The translations under genes were made by a program, and so were the position numbers. The notes beneath the pieces were generated by a model. That model made no database searches and was not told the origin of the DNA. It saw only the letters and a list, made by a program, of their open reading frames with translations. A stretch of DNA of 7,192 nt from an uncultured Clostridia bacterium (GTDB lineage: Bacteria; Bacillota; Clostridia; Oscillospirales; Oscillospiraceae): assembly GCA_945918815.1 (NCBI GenBank), contig CAMEIU010000112.1, forward strand, positions 1 through 7,192, read 5' to 3'. Shown piece by piece: positions 1 through 5,620 of this stretch. The stretch's first letter is position 1, and every line of letters begins with the position of its first letter.

Positions 1-257
1 GAGACCTTTCGTTAGTTTTGAGGTGTGGTAGCTTTATTCTAACGAACTCAATCGCCTTTTTCTATACCCTTGGTCTCACATCAATTGTAACTCTACAAGC
101 AGGAAATTTTCAGTCCATCCAAGGCCATTGCCCCGGGAACAAAATTGTGGTATAATTTTTTGTGTTTACCGGCATAAGTCAGCAAGCCGGAAATTTGGGA
201 TTATGACTATCGGTTTATGTAAGCAACAGCAAATTTCTTGCAAGTGTTCAAAAAACG
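1..257. other. AT-rich left-edge region with no recognisable gene
   Basis: This stretch is clearly richer in A+T than the genes to its right. The plus-strand reading frame that starts at base 3 stays open to about base 155, but its translation resembles no family I know and it has no start within the window. Two nested inverted repeats are visible: GAGACC at 1-6 with GGTCTC at 72-77, and TTCGTTAG at 8-15 with CTAACGAA at 39-46. A short hairpin also occurs, CCGGC at 169-173 with GCCGG at 186-190. The region could be the tail of a gene or mobile element lying mostly outside the window, but nothing here proves that. Confidence 0.4.
128..156 (+). promoter_or_regulatory. Predicted sigma-70/SigA promoter with extended -10
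   Basis: A TTGCCC -35-like hexamer (128-133) is followed by a 17-nt spacer and a perfect TATAAT (151-156). The spacer ends in TGG, giving an extended -10 (TGnTATAAT). Transcription would start near 163. No gene begins soon downstream: the next real start codon is lspA at 784, with two hairpin repeats between. The site may drive a long-leader lspA transcript, a small RNA, or nothing. AT-rich DNA yields chance matches, but the exact spacing and the extended -10 make this better than average. Confidence 0.45.
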
Positions 258-393
258 CTGTCATTGCGAGCCAGTGCGCACACTGGCGCGGCAATCCGTT
301 TCCCTTTACACGGGTCGTTTTCACGGAAACGCTCAGAAAATCGCAACGTTTGGGATGCGGATTGCCACGTCGCTTCGCTCCTCGCAATGACAG
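258..393. repeat. MITE-like palindromic repeat A (TGTCATTGCGAG ends)
   Basis: The ends are 13-bp perfect terminal inverted repeats, CTGTCATTGCGAG at 258-270 and CTCGCAATGACAG at 381-393. The pairing continues inward: GCGGCAATCCG at 288-298 matches CGGATTGCCACG at 358-369 with one difference. Inside the left arm is a small hairpin, CCAGTG-CGCA-CACTGG (271-286). No transposase is encoded, so this is a non-autonomous element of about 136 bp. Elements with TCATTGCGAG / CTCGCAATGA ends are familiar as dispersed intergenic repeats in Firmicutes. No clear target-site duplication is visible. Spurious reading frames cross it and should not be annotated. Confidence 0.75.
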
Positions 394-480
394 TGCAGGA
401 CGGAACCCTCTCATAAAAATCCACATGCTTATTAAAACCGATAATCATAATTGGGATTTGTCGAGCAGTTTCGGTTTGCA

Positions 481-706
481 GAAGGCCAAAGCCTTCCCCT
501 TGAGGGGACGCCCCAGGGCGGCCTCTCTTGCCCCTTCGGGGCAATTCACCTCCAGGTGGCCGCCCGAAGGGCGGTCGGATGAGGTGGAAAAGGTTACGAA
601 TTCGCCGGAAACTCCTTCAAAACGCAGCATTTTCCTACACACCTCATCAGTCGCCCTTGAGGGCGACAGCTTCCCCTCAAGGGGAAGCCTTGGGCGCTCC
701 CGCGCC
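481..706. repeat. Multi-hairpin intergenic repeat B
   Basis: A chain of GC-rich stem-loops is bracketed by a 16-bp perfect inverted repeat: CTTCCCCTTGAGGGGA at 493-508 and its complement at 672-687. Inside are TTGCCCC-TTC-GGGGCAA (528-544), CCGCCC-GAA-GGGCGG (560-574), GATGAGGTG (578-586) pairing with CACCTCATC (640-648), and TCGCCCTTGAGGGCGA (651-666). Outer small hairpins sit at 481-496 (GAAGGC-CAAA-GCCTTC) and 693-706 (GGCGC-TCCC-GCGCC). The whole can fold into one cruciform or RNA structure. It encodes no transposase. Its style, with CCTCATCAGTCGCC and CTTCCCCT blocks, matches dispersed repeats I associate with gut Clostridia. The exact boundaries are uncertain by 10-20 bp. Confidence 0.7.
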
Positions 707-783
707 AAAGCAACACACCTACAACTCCCGATTTCACGGTTTGCTGAGAAATTCTGGATACAAAATGGATTGGAGAGATTCTG

Positions 784-1269
784 ATGCTCTATGGCATTCT
801 GGCCGTGTTTGCGGTCTTGTCCGTGGTTCTGGACCAGGTGGTCAAGACCCTGGTGACGGCGTATATTCCCTATGGCGGCAAGGTGCCGGTCTGGCCCGGC
901 GTGTTCCACCTGACCAACATTCACAACAGCGGCATGGCCTTTTCCATGCTGGAAGGGGGCCGGTGGTTCTTCCTGGTCATGACCCTGGCGGCCTTCGTGC
1001 TGCTGATCGTGGTTTTAAAAAAGAAATGGATCACCCATCCCGTGGGCCTGTGGGCCTTGGCGGCCATCGCAGGCGGCGCGGTGGGCAATCTCATTGACCG
1101 GATCCGGTTCGGCTATGTGGTGGACATGATCGAGGTGGAGTTCATGCGCTTCGCCGTGTTCAACGTGGCCGACTGCTTCGTGGTCTGCGGGGCCATTCTG
1201 CTGGTCATCTACGCATTGTTCTTCGACAAAAAGCCCAAGGAGGACACGCCCCATGATCCTGCTGGCTGA
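784..1269 (+). CDS. lspA: Lipoprotein signal peptidase (signal peptidase II), LspA
   Basis: This 161-residue membrane aspartic protease cleaves the signal peptide from diacylglyceryl-modified prolipoproteins, the step after Lgt. Length fits the family (about 150-170). Four hydrophobic segments are visible at about 3-16, 62-79, 86-103 and 130-147. Conserved blocks are DQVVK (17-21), NSGMAFS (48-54), GNLIDR (101-106), VVDMIEV (112-118) and FNVAD (126-130). By comparison with the Pseudomonas LspA structure, D114 and D130 should be the catalytic pair, with N102, D105 and N127 supporting. The ATG is preceded by GGAGAG with a 6-nt spacer, and an in-frame stop at 745 excludes a much longer start. 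It overlaps the next gene by 17 nt, so translation is probably coupled. No convincing promoter lies directly upstream; the repeats at 258-706 occupy the leader region. Confidence 0.96.
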   Translation: MLYGILAVFAVLSVVLDQVVKTLVTAYIPYGGKVPVWPGVFHLTNIHNSGMAFSMLEGGRWFFLVMTLAAFVLLIVVLKKKWITHPVGLWALAAIAGGAVGNLIDRIRFGYVVDMIEVEFMRFAVFNVADCFVVCGAILLVIYALFFDKKPKEDTPHDPAG

Positions 1270-2161
1270 CCGGGACGGCGAACGGGCCGACGCGGCCCTG
1301 GCCCGGCTGGCCGAAGGGCTCTCCCGCAGCGCCGCCCAGAAGCTGCTGGAGGCCGGTCTTGTGACCTGCAACGGGCGGGTTTTGAAAAAGAACGACAAGC
1401 TCCAGGCCGGAGACGTGCTGGAGGCGGAGCTGCCGGAGGTCCGGGAGACGGAGATTCTGCCGGAGGACATCCCCCTGGACATTGTCTATGAGGATTCCGA
1501 CGTGATCGTCCTCAACAAGCCCAAGGGCCTGGTGGTCCATCCCGCCGCCGGCCACTGGTCCGGCACCCTGGTCAACGGGCTTATGTACCATTGCAGGGAT
1601 TCCCTCTCCGGTATCAACGGCGAGCTGCGGCCCGGCATCGTCCACCGGATCGACAAGGACACCTCGGGCCTTCTGATCGTGGCGAAAAACGACTTCGCCC
1701 ACCAGAGCCTGGCGGCGCAATTGAAGGACCACACCCTGGCCAGGACCTACGAATGCATCGTGGTGGGCGGCATCAAAGAGGACAGCGGCGTCATCGACGC
1801 ACCCATCGGCCGCCATCCCACGGACCGGAAGAAGATGGCCGTGACCGAGAAGAACAGCCGCCCCGCCGTGACCCACTGGAAGGTCCTGGAGCGATTCTCC
1901 GGCTACACAAGACTGGAATGCAAATTGGAAACCGGCCGGACCCATCAGATCCGGGTCCACCTGGCCTGGCGGAATCATCCGATCCTGGGCGACATGGTCT
2001 ACGGCCACAAAAAGCCGGAGCTGGGCCAGGACACCCAATGCCTCCACGCAAGGGAGCTGACCTTCCTCCACCCCAGAACCGGCCAGCCCGTCACCGTGAC
2101 TTGTCCCCTGCCGGACTATTTCCAGGCGGTTCTGGAGAAGCTGAGAAAGATGAATGGGTAA
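1253..2161 (+). CDS. rluD: RluA/RluD-family RNA pseudouridine synthase
   Basis: This 302-residue enzyme isomerises specific uridines to pseudouridine, most likely in 23S rRNA in the cytoplasm. An N-terminal S4-like RNA-binding domain spans about 12-60 (motif SRSAAQKLLEAGLVTCNG). The catalytic domain follows, with NKPKGLVVHPAAGH (88-101), the signature HRIDKDTSGLL (131-141) in which D134 is the expected catalytic aspartate, and the late motif LETGRTHQIRVHLAW (225-239). The start is supported by AAGGAGG at 1237-1243, nine bases upstream and inside lspA. The lspA-then-pseudouridine-synthase order matches the lspA-ylyB pair of Bacillus, so this is probably the YlyB counterpart. The symbol rluD is family-level: target uridines cannot be read from sequence. 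The gene is complete, with no missing key residue. Confidence 0.93.
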   Translation: MILLADRDGERADAALARLAEGLSRSAAQKLLEAGLVTCNGRVLKKNDKLQAGDVLEAELPEVRETEILPEDIPLDIVYEDSDVIVLNKPKGLVVHPAAGHWSGTLVNGLMYHCRDSLSGINGELRPGIVHRIDKDTSGLLIVAKNDFAHQSLAAQLKDHTLARTYECIVVGGIKEDSGVIDAPIGRHPTDRKKMAVTEKNSRPAVTHWKVLERFSGYTRLECKLETGRTHQIRVHLAWRNHPILGDMVYGHKKPELGQDTQCLHARELTFLHPRTGQPVTVTCPLPDYFQAVLEKLRKMNG

Positions 2162-2179
2162 ATACCATCCCTCATGCCT

Positions 2180-2248
2180 GCCGTAGGGGCGACCCTTGCG
2201 GTCGCCCGTCTGCGCACCACGGGCGGCCGCAAGGGCCGCCCCTACGGC
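2180..2248. repeat. Double-hairpin palindromic repeat between convergent genes
   Basis: A 12-bp perfect terminal inverted repeat, GCCGTAGGGGCG at 2180-2191 and CGCCCCTACGGC at 2237-2248, encloses two hairpins: GGGCGACC-CTTGC-GGTCGCCC (2187-2207) and GGGCGGCC-GCAAG-GGCCGCCC (2221-2241). Either the outer arms or the two inner hairpins can form. The CGTAGGGGCG...CGCCCCTACG style is that of REP-like repeats seen between genes in gut Clostridia. It lies in the 107-bp gap between the pseudouridine synthase stop and the nrdD stop, so it may also end transcription from both sides. A short TTTT at 2252-2255 follows on the plus strand, but there is no strong T-run on either side. Confidence 0.8.
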
Positions 2249-2268
2249 GCGTTTTCAAGCGGGCAATT

Positions 2269-4656
2269 TCAATCGCAAAGAAGCGCCTTTTTGTCCATGG
2301 TCCATTGCTTGATGTATCCCCGGATCTCCGCCGTACCGGCGTAGGTTCGGGTTTCGTTTTCTCCCAGGACCACCAGGGTCGGGGCCTGATGGAGATGGTG
2401 CTGTCTGGCCAGGTCCTCGTGTTCTTCCACGTCCAGGACCGTGTAGGGGATGCCGGCCTTGTCCAGCAGGGGCTTCACGGCGCGGCAGTTGGGACAGGTT
2501 TTGGTGACGAACAGCAGCCGTTCCCCCTCCGCCTTTACCGGGGCCGGGGTCTCTTCCACCTTGGCCGTGGTGCGGATGGTCCCGGGGGCGGCGCAGGCAG
2601 CGTAGGTCTTCCGGTCCCGGAATTCCTGGGCCTTGCCGTCGTTCCAGTTCTGCACCGGCCGGTAGTAGCCGGTGATGCGGCTGTAGACCTCGGTCTTCCG
2701 GCCGCAGACGGGGCAGGTGTACTGCTCGCCAGAGAGATAGCCATGGTCCGCGCAGACGGAATAGGTGGGCGAAATGGTGTAGTAGGGCAGCTGGTAATTT
2801 TCAGCAATTTTCCGCGCCAATGCCGCGGCGGCCTTCCAGTCCGGCAGCTTCTCCCCCAGGAAGGTGTGGAACACGGTGCCGCTGGTGTAGAGGGGTTGGA
2901 GCCGGTCCTGGACGTCCAGCGCCTCGAACACGTCCTCGGTATAGCCCACAGGCAGGTGGCTGCTGTTGGTATAGTAGGGCGCGGTCCCCTCGTGGGCGGT
3001 GACGATGTCGGGATAGCGGGCCTTGTCGTGCTTGGCTAGGCGGTAGGCCGTGGACTCCGCCGGGGTGGCCTCCAGGTTGTAGAGGTCGCCGTACTGCTCC
3101 TGGTAGTCCGACAGCCGCTCCCGCATGTGGTTCAGGACCTCCACAGCGAAGTCCTGGGTCTCCCGATGGGTCAGGTCCTGCCGCAGCCACTTGGCGTTGA
3201 GGCCCGCCTCGTTCATGCCCACAAGGCCGATGGTGGAGAAGTGATTGTCAAAGCTGCCCAGGTACCGCTTGGTGTAGGGATACAGGCCCTCGCCCAGGAA
3301 TTTGGTGATGGTGGTGCGCTTGATCTTCAGGCTCCGGGCGGCGATGTCCATGAGCTTGTCCAGCCGCCGGAAGAAATCGGCCTTGTCCTCGGCCAGGTAG
3401 GCGATCTTGGGCAGGTTGATGGTCACCACGCCGACGCTGCCGGTGGATTCGCCGCTGCCGAAGTAGCCGCCGCTCTTCTTCCTGAGCTCCCTCAAATCCA
3501 GCCGCAGGCGGCAGCACATGCTGCGAACGTCGCTGGGGGCCATGTCGCTGTTGATATAGTTGGAGAAGTAGGGCGTGCCGTATTTGGCGGTCATCTCAAA
3601 GAGCAGGCGGTTGTTCTCCGTCCCGCTCCAGTCGAAGTCCCGGGTGATGGAATAGGTGGGAATGGGATACTGGAAGCCGCGGCCGTCGGCGTCGCCCTCC
3701 AGCATGACCTCGATGAAGGCCCGGTTGATCATGTCCATCTCCTGCTTGCAGTCGCCATAGGTGAAGTCCTGGGCCTTGCCGCCGACGATGCAGGGCTGAT
3801 CCGCCAGGTCCGCCGGGACGGTCCAGTCCAGGGTGATATTGGAGAAGGGCGCCTGGGTGCCCCAGCGGCTGGGGGTGTTGACGCCGTAGATGAAGCTCTC
3901 GATGCAGTGCTTGACCTCGGTGTAACTCAAACGGTCCGTTTTGACAAAGGGCGCCAGATAGGTGTCAAAGCTGGAGAAGGCCTGGGCCCCGGCCCACTCG
4001 TTCTGCATAATGCCCAAAAAGTTCACCATCTGATTGCACAAGGTCGCCAAATGCTTGGCGGGCGCGCTGGTGATCTTGCCGGACACGCCGCCCAGGCCCT
4101 CCTGGATCAGCTGCTTCAGACTCCAGCCGGCGCAGTAGCCCGTCAGCATGCTGAGATCGTGGAGGTGGATGTCCCCGTCCCGGTGGGCGCTGGCCACCTC
4201 CTCGTCATAGATCTCGCTGAGCCAGTAGTTGGCGGTGATGGCCCCGGAGTTGGAGAGAATCAGGCCGCCCACCGAATAGGTGACGGTGGAATTCTCCTTG
4301 ACCCGCCAGTCGGCCACGTTCAGGTAGCCGTCCACCAGGCCCTTGTAGTCGAGAATGGTGGAGCTCATGTGCCGCAGCTTCTCCCGGTTCTTCCGGTAGA
4401 GAATGTAGGCCTTGGCCACCTCCGCATAGCCCGCCCGCTGCAGCACCGCCTCCACGCTGTCCTGGATGTCCTCCACGCCGATCCGGTCCCCGGAGACCTT
4501 CGGCGCGAAATCGGCGGTGACCTGCAAGGCCAGCAGGTTGATGACGTCGGGATTATAGGGAATGCCCGTGGCGTCAAAGGCCCTGGTGATGGCGTTGGAG
4601 ATGCGGGTGATGTTGAACTCCACGGCCCGTCCGTCCCGTTTGACAACGTTGTACAT
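2269..4656 (-). CDS. nrdD: Anaerobic (class III) ribonucleoside-triphosphate reductase NrdD with C-terminal redoxin domain
   Basis: This 795-residue enzyme reduces ribonucleotides to deoxyribonucleotides without oxygen, using a glycyl radical. Domains in order: an ATP-cone at about 1-92 (VVKRDGRAVEF) for allosteric control; the reductase barrel at about 100-625, with likely active-site cysteines C174 (GYC) and C381/C382 (SMCCRL); a zinc site from C635, H638, C648 and C651; and the glycyl-radical motif RITGYYRP with G663. After an Ala/Pro/Glu-rich linker (about 688-711), a glutaredoxin/NrdH-like domain spans about 712-786, with active site CPNC (C721, C724) and a likely cis-proline in APT (P759). 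This last domain is unusual and suggests an attached thiol reductant. The start is chosen at the ATG with AGAAAGGAAG 8 nt upstream; the frame is open 57 codons further upstream, but that stretch resembles no NrdD. It lies 176 nt downstream of nrdG, its activase. Confidence 0.96.
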   Translation of the reverse strand: MYNVVKRDGRAVEFNITRISNAITRAFDATGIPYNPDVINLLALQVTADFAPKVSGDRIGVEDIQDSVEAVLQRAGYAEVAKAYILYRKNREKLRHMSSTILDYKGLVDGYLNVADWRVKENSTVTYSVGGLILSNSGAITANYWLSEIYDEEVASAHRDGDIHLHDLSMLTGYCAGWSLKQLIQEGLGGVSGKITSAPAKHLATLCNQMVNFLGIMQNEWAGAQAFSSFDTYLAPFVKTDRLSYTEVKHCIESFIYGVNTPSRWGTQAPFSNITLDWTVPADLADQPCIVGGKAQDFTYGDCKQEMDMINRAFIEVMLEGDADGRGFQYPIPTYSITRDFDWSGTENNRLLFEMTAKYGTPYFSNYINSDMAPSDVRSMCCRLRLDLRELRKKSGGYFGSGESTGSVGVVTINLPKIAYLAEDKADFFRRLDKLMDIAARSLKIKRTTITKFLGEGLYPYTKRYLGSFDNHFSTIGLVGMNEAGLNAKWLRQDLTHRETQDFAVEVLNHMRERLSDYQEQYGDLYNLEATPAESTAYRLAKHDKARYPDIVTAHEGTAPYYTNSSHLPVGYTEDVFEALDVQDRLQPLYTSGTVFHTFLGEKLPDWKAAAALARKIAENYQLPYYTISPTYSVCADHGYLSGEQYTCPVCGRKTEVYSRITGYYRPVQNWNDGKAQEFRDRKTYAACAAPGTIRTTAKVEETPAPVKAEGERLLFVTKTCPNCRAVKPLLDKAGIPYTVLDVEEHEDLARQHHLHQAPTLVVLGENETRTYAGTAEIRGYIKQWTMDKKALLCD

Positions 4657-4664
4657 TGGAATGA

Positions 4665-4674
4665 CTTCCTTTCT
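4665..4674 (-). promoter_or_regulatory. Ribosome binding site that fixes the nrdD start
   Basis: On the minus strand, AGAAAGGAAG stands 8 nt before the ATG at 4654-4656. The reading frame is open back to an ATG at 4827, but the extra 57 residues are unlike the family, which normally begins with a short lead-in to the ATP-cone as here. This favours the internal start. Confidence 0.8.
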
Positions 4675-4781
4675 ATGATGTTCCGCAGCCTTGTGTGCCC
4701 TGACAACCGCAAAACCCACACTGTAGGGCGCGGCGACCCGACGTGCCGTGGGGCAGTTGGTTCCAGGATGCAGCTGCCTGC

Positions 4782-4805
4782 AAAAAGCACGTCCAGTGGC
4801 CGTGC
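4782..4805 (-). terminator. Possible weak terminator or attenuator between nrdG and nrdD
   Basis: Reading the minus strand, GCACG (4805-4801) can pair with CGTGC (4791-4787), with a two-base-pair CC/GG extension inside across a G-A mismatch, and TTTTT follows directly (4786-4782). The upstream arm can instead pair with CGTGCC at 4819-4814 to form a different 6-bp hairpin with a 7-nt loop. The two structures exclude each other, as in an attenuator. The stem is short, so chance or repeat debris remains a real alternative. Confidence 0.3.
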
Positions 4806-4832
4806 CCTGCAATGGCACGCCGTGCATGAATC

Positions 4833-5525
4833 TTATACGCCGCGCAGCTTTGCGTTGGGAATATACGGCAGGACGGCGTTTAAAAGCCGCTCCATTTCTT
4901 TTGAATCATAGGCGGACAGGCCCTGGCCCACCAGGTCGCCGGAGTCCACGAACTGCTGCAAATAGTACCGGTTCGCACCCCGGAGCCAGCTTCCGATGGC
5001 CGCCAGGTCCTCCGCCTGATGGAGGGGCTTTACCACCGTGGTGCGGAACTCATAGTCCACGCCGCCCACCAGCAGGAACGCCACACTCTCCCGGACCCGG
5101 TCCAGAATGTCAATTCCGCCGCAGGTTTCCCGGTACTTTTCCGGGCTGTTCTTGATGTCCATGGCCACAGAGTCCGCCAGGCCACCCCGGACCAGGGCTT
5201 TCAGCGTTTCCGGCCTGGAGCCGTTGGTGTCCAGCTTCACCAGGAAGCCCAGGCTTTTGAGCTCCCCCAGAAGCCCCGGCAAATCGGGGCGGAGGGTAGG
5301 CTCGCCGCCTGTGACGCAGACGCCGTCCAGCTTGCCCCGCCGGGTTTCCAGGAACGCCAGCAGGTCCCGGTCCGTCATGACCGGCGGCGGGTTCCGCGCC
5401 GGCAGGACCAGGGAGGCGTTGTGGCAGAAGGGGCAGCGCAGATTGCAGCCGGAGAGAAACACCGCGCAGGCCACCTTCCCCGGATAGTCCAGCAGCGTCA
5501 GTTTTTGCAGGCCGCCGATGTCCAT
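4833..5525 (-). CDS. nrdG: Anaerobic ribonucleotide reductase activating protein (radical SAM), NrdG
   Basis: This 230-residue radical-SAM enzyme binds a [4Fe-4S] cluster and S-adenosylmethionine and abstracts hydrogen from the C-terminal glycine of NrdD to create its glycyl radical. The cluster motif CNLRCPFC gives C27, C31 and C34. The SAM-binding motif GGEP is at 73-76. The opening, LQKLTLLDYPGKVACAVF, is typical of the NrdG2-type branch of anaerobic RNR activases, and the length fits. The start is chosen at the ATG preceded by AAAGGAGG with a 7-nt spacer; 25 more residues upstream are open but would overlap the predicted promoter at 5559-5587. It is first in the nrdG-nrdD unit, the reverse of the E. 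coli order. Other glycyl-radical activases are similar, but the neighbouring nrdD makes the assignment firm. Confidence 0.95.
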   Translation of the reverse strand: MDIGGLQKLTLLDYPGKVACAVFLSGCNLRCPFCHNASLVLPARNPPPVMTDRDLLAFLETRRGKLDGVCVTGGEPTLRPDLPGLLGELKSLGFLVKLDTNGSRPETLKALVRGGLADSVAMDIKNSPEKYRETCGGIDILDRVRESVAFLLVGGVDYEFRTTVVKPLHQAEDLAAIGSWLRGANRYYLQQFVDSGDLVGQGLSAYDSKEMERLLNAVLPYIPNAKLRGV

Positions 5526-5532
5526 GATCAAG

Positions 5533-5540
5533 CCTCCTTT
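5533..5540 (-). promoter_or_regulatory. Ribosome binding site that fixes the nrdG start
   Basis: A consensus AAAGGAGG on the minus strand is separated by 7 nt from the ATG at 5523-5525. This supports the 230-residue start rather than the upstream ATG at 5600. Confidence 0.85.
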
Positions 5541-5558
5541 GCTCCGCGTCCAGTTTCC

Positions 5559-5587
5559 AGTATACGCCGTCCCGTCGGGAAAGTCAA
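5559..5587 (-). promoter_or_regulatory. Predicted nrdG promoter (SigA type)
   Basis: The minus strand has TTGACT (5587-5582), a 17-nt spacer and TATACT (5564-5559), each 5/6 to consensus. Transcription would start near 5552, about 27 nt before the nrdG ATG and just upstream of its ribosome binding site. A second minus-strand TATAAT at 5620-5615 lacks a good -35 but lies between the two NrdR-box-like sites, so it is an alternative start. Confidence 0.6.
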
Positions 5588-5594
5588 GGAGCAA

Positions 5595-5610
5595 TCGCAA
5601 TATATTGTGT
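5595..5610 (-). promoter_or_regulatory. NrdR-box-like operator 1
   Basis: The plus-strand 16-mer TCGCAATATATTGTGT matches the published NrdR-box consensus ACACWATATATWGTGT at 14 of 16 positions by my count; the two differences are in the left outer arm. It ends 7 bp upstream of the predicted nrdG -35. NrdR is the ATP-cone repressor that shuts off RNR genes when dATP is high. Confidence 0.6.
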
Positions 5611-5620
5611 TTATATTATA

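Larger units (their letters stand above)
4657..4832 (-). other. nrdG-nrdD intergenic leader with repeat-like hairpin debris
   Basis: This 176-nt gap within the nrdG-nrdD unit has several repeated CGTGCC/GGCACG blocks: CGTGCC at 4742-4747 and 4801-4806, GCACG at 4787-4791, and GGCACG at 4814-4819. It also contains GTAGGG (4723-4728) followed by CGACCC (4734-4739), the same two blocks that open the palindromic repeat at 2180, so part of it may be a degenerate repeat copy. A weak minus-strand TTGTCA (4701-4706) could be a -35, but no good -10 follows. Whether nrdD is co-transcribed with nrdG or has its own start cannot be settled here. Confidence 0.5.

Noticed and set aside
1..155. The tail of a protein-coding gene in the plus-strand frame starting at base 3
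   Set aside because: The frame is open, but the roughly 50-residue translation matches nothing I recognise, the composition is unlike the neighbouring genes, and there is no start in the window; there is not enough to call it.
258..706. A possible CRISPR array from the succession of palindromic blocks
   Set aside because: There are no direct repeats at regular spacing and no unique spacers; the blocks are inverted repeats of different sequences, so these are mobile or REP-like elements.
128..784. A 218-codon open frame on the plus strand before lspA
   Set aside because: It runs through repeats A and B. Its translation is low-complexity repeat product (Arg/Pro/Ser-rich), has no family resemblance, and owes its openness to the palindromes. 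Minus-strand open frames at 166-426, 248-544 and 445-924 have the same explanation.
1591..3039. A 482-codon plus-strand frame spanning the end of the pseudouridine synthase gene and antisense of nrdD
   Set aside because: It crosses a repeat and two well-supported genes in other frames, and its composition (Arg/Pro/Gly-rich) is typical of a GC-rich out-of-frame translation.
4657..4827. An N-terminal extension of NrdD by 57 residues
   Set aside because: The extension is read from repeat-like DNA and resembles no NrdD N-terminus, while the internal ATG has a good ribosome binding site and begins just before the ATP-cone.
3127..4911. A 594-codon open frame on the plus strand opposite nrdD
   Set aside because: It is the antisense shadow of nrdD caused by high GC at third codon positions. 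It shows no domains and no ribosome binding site, and nrdD on the other strand is unmistakable.
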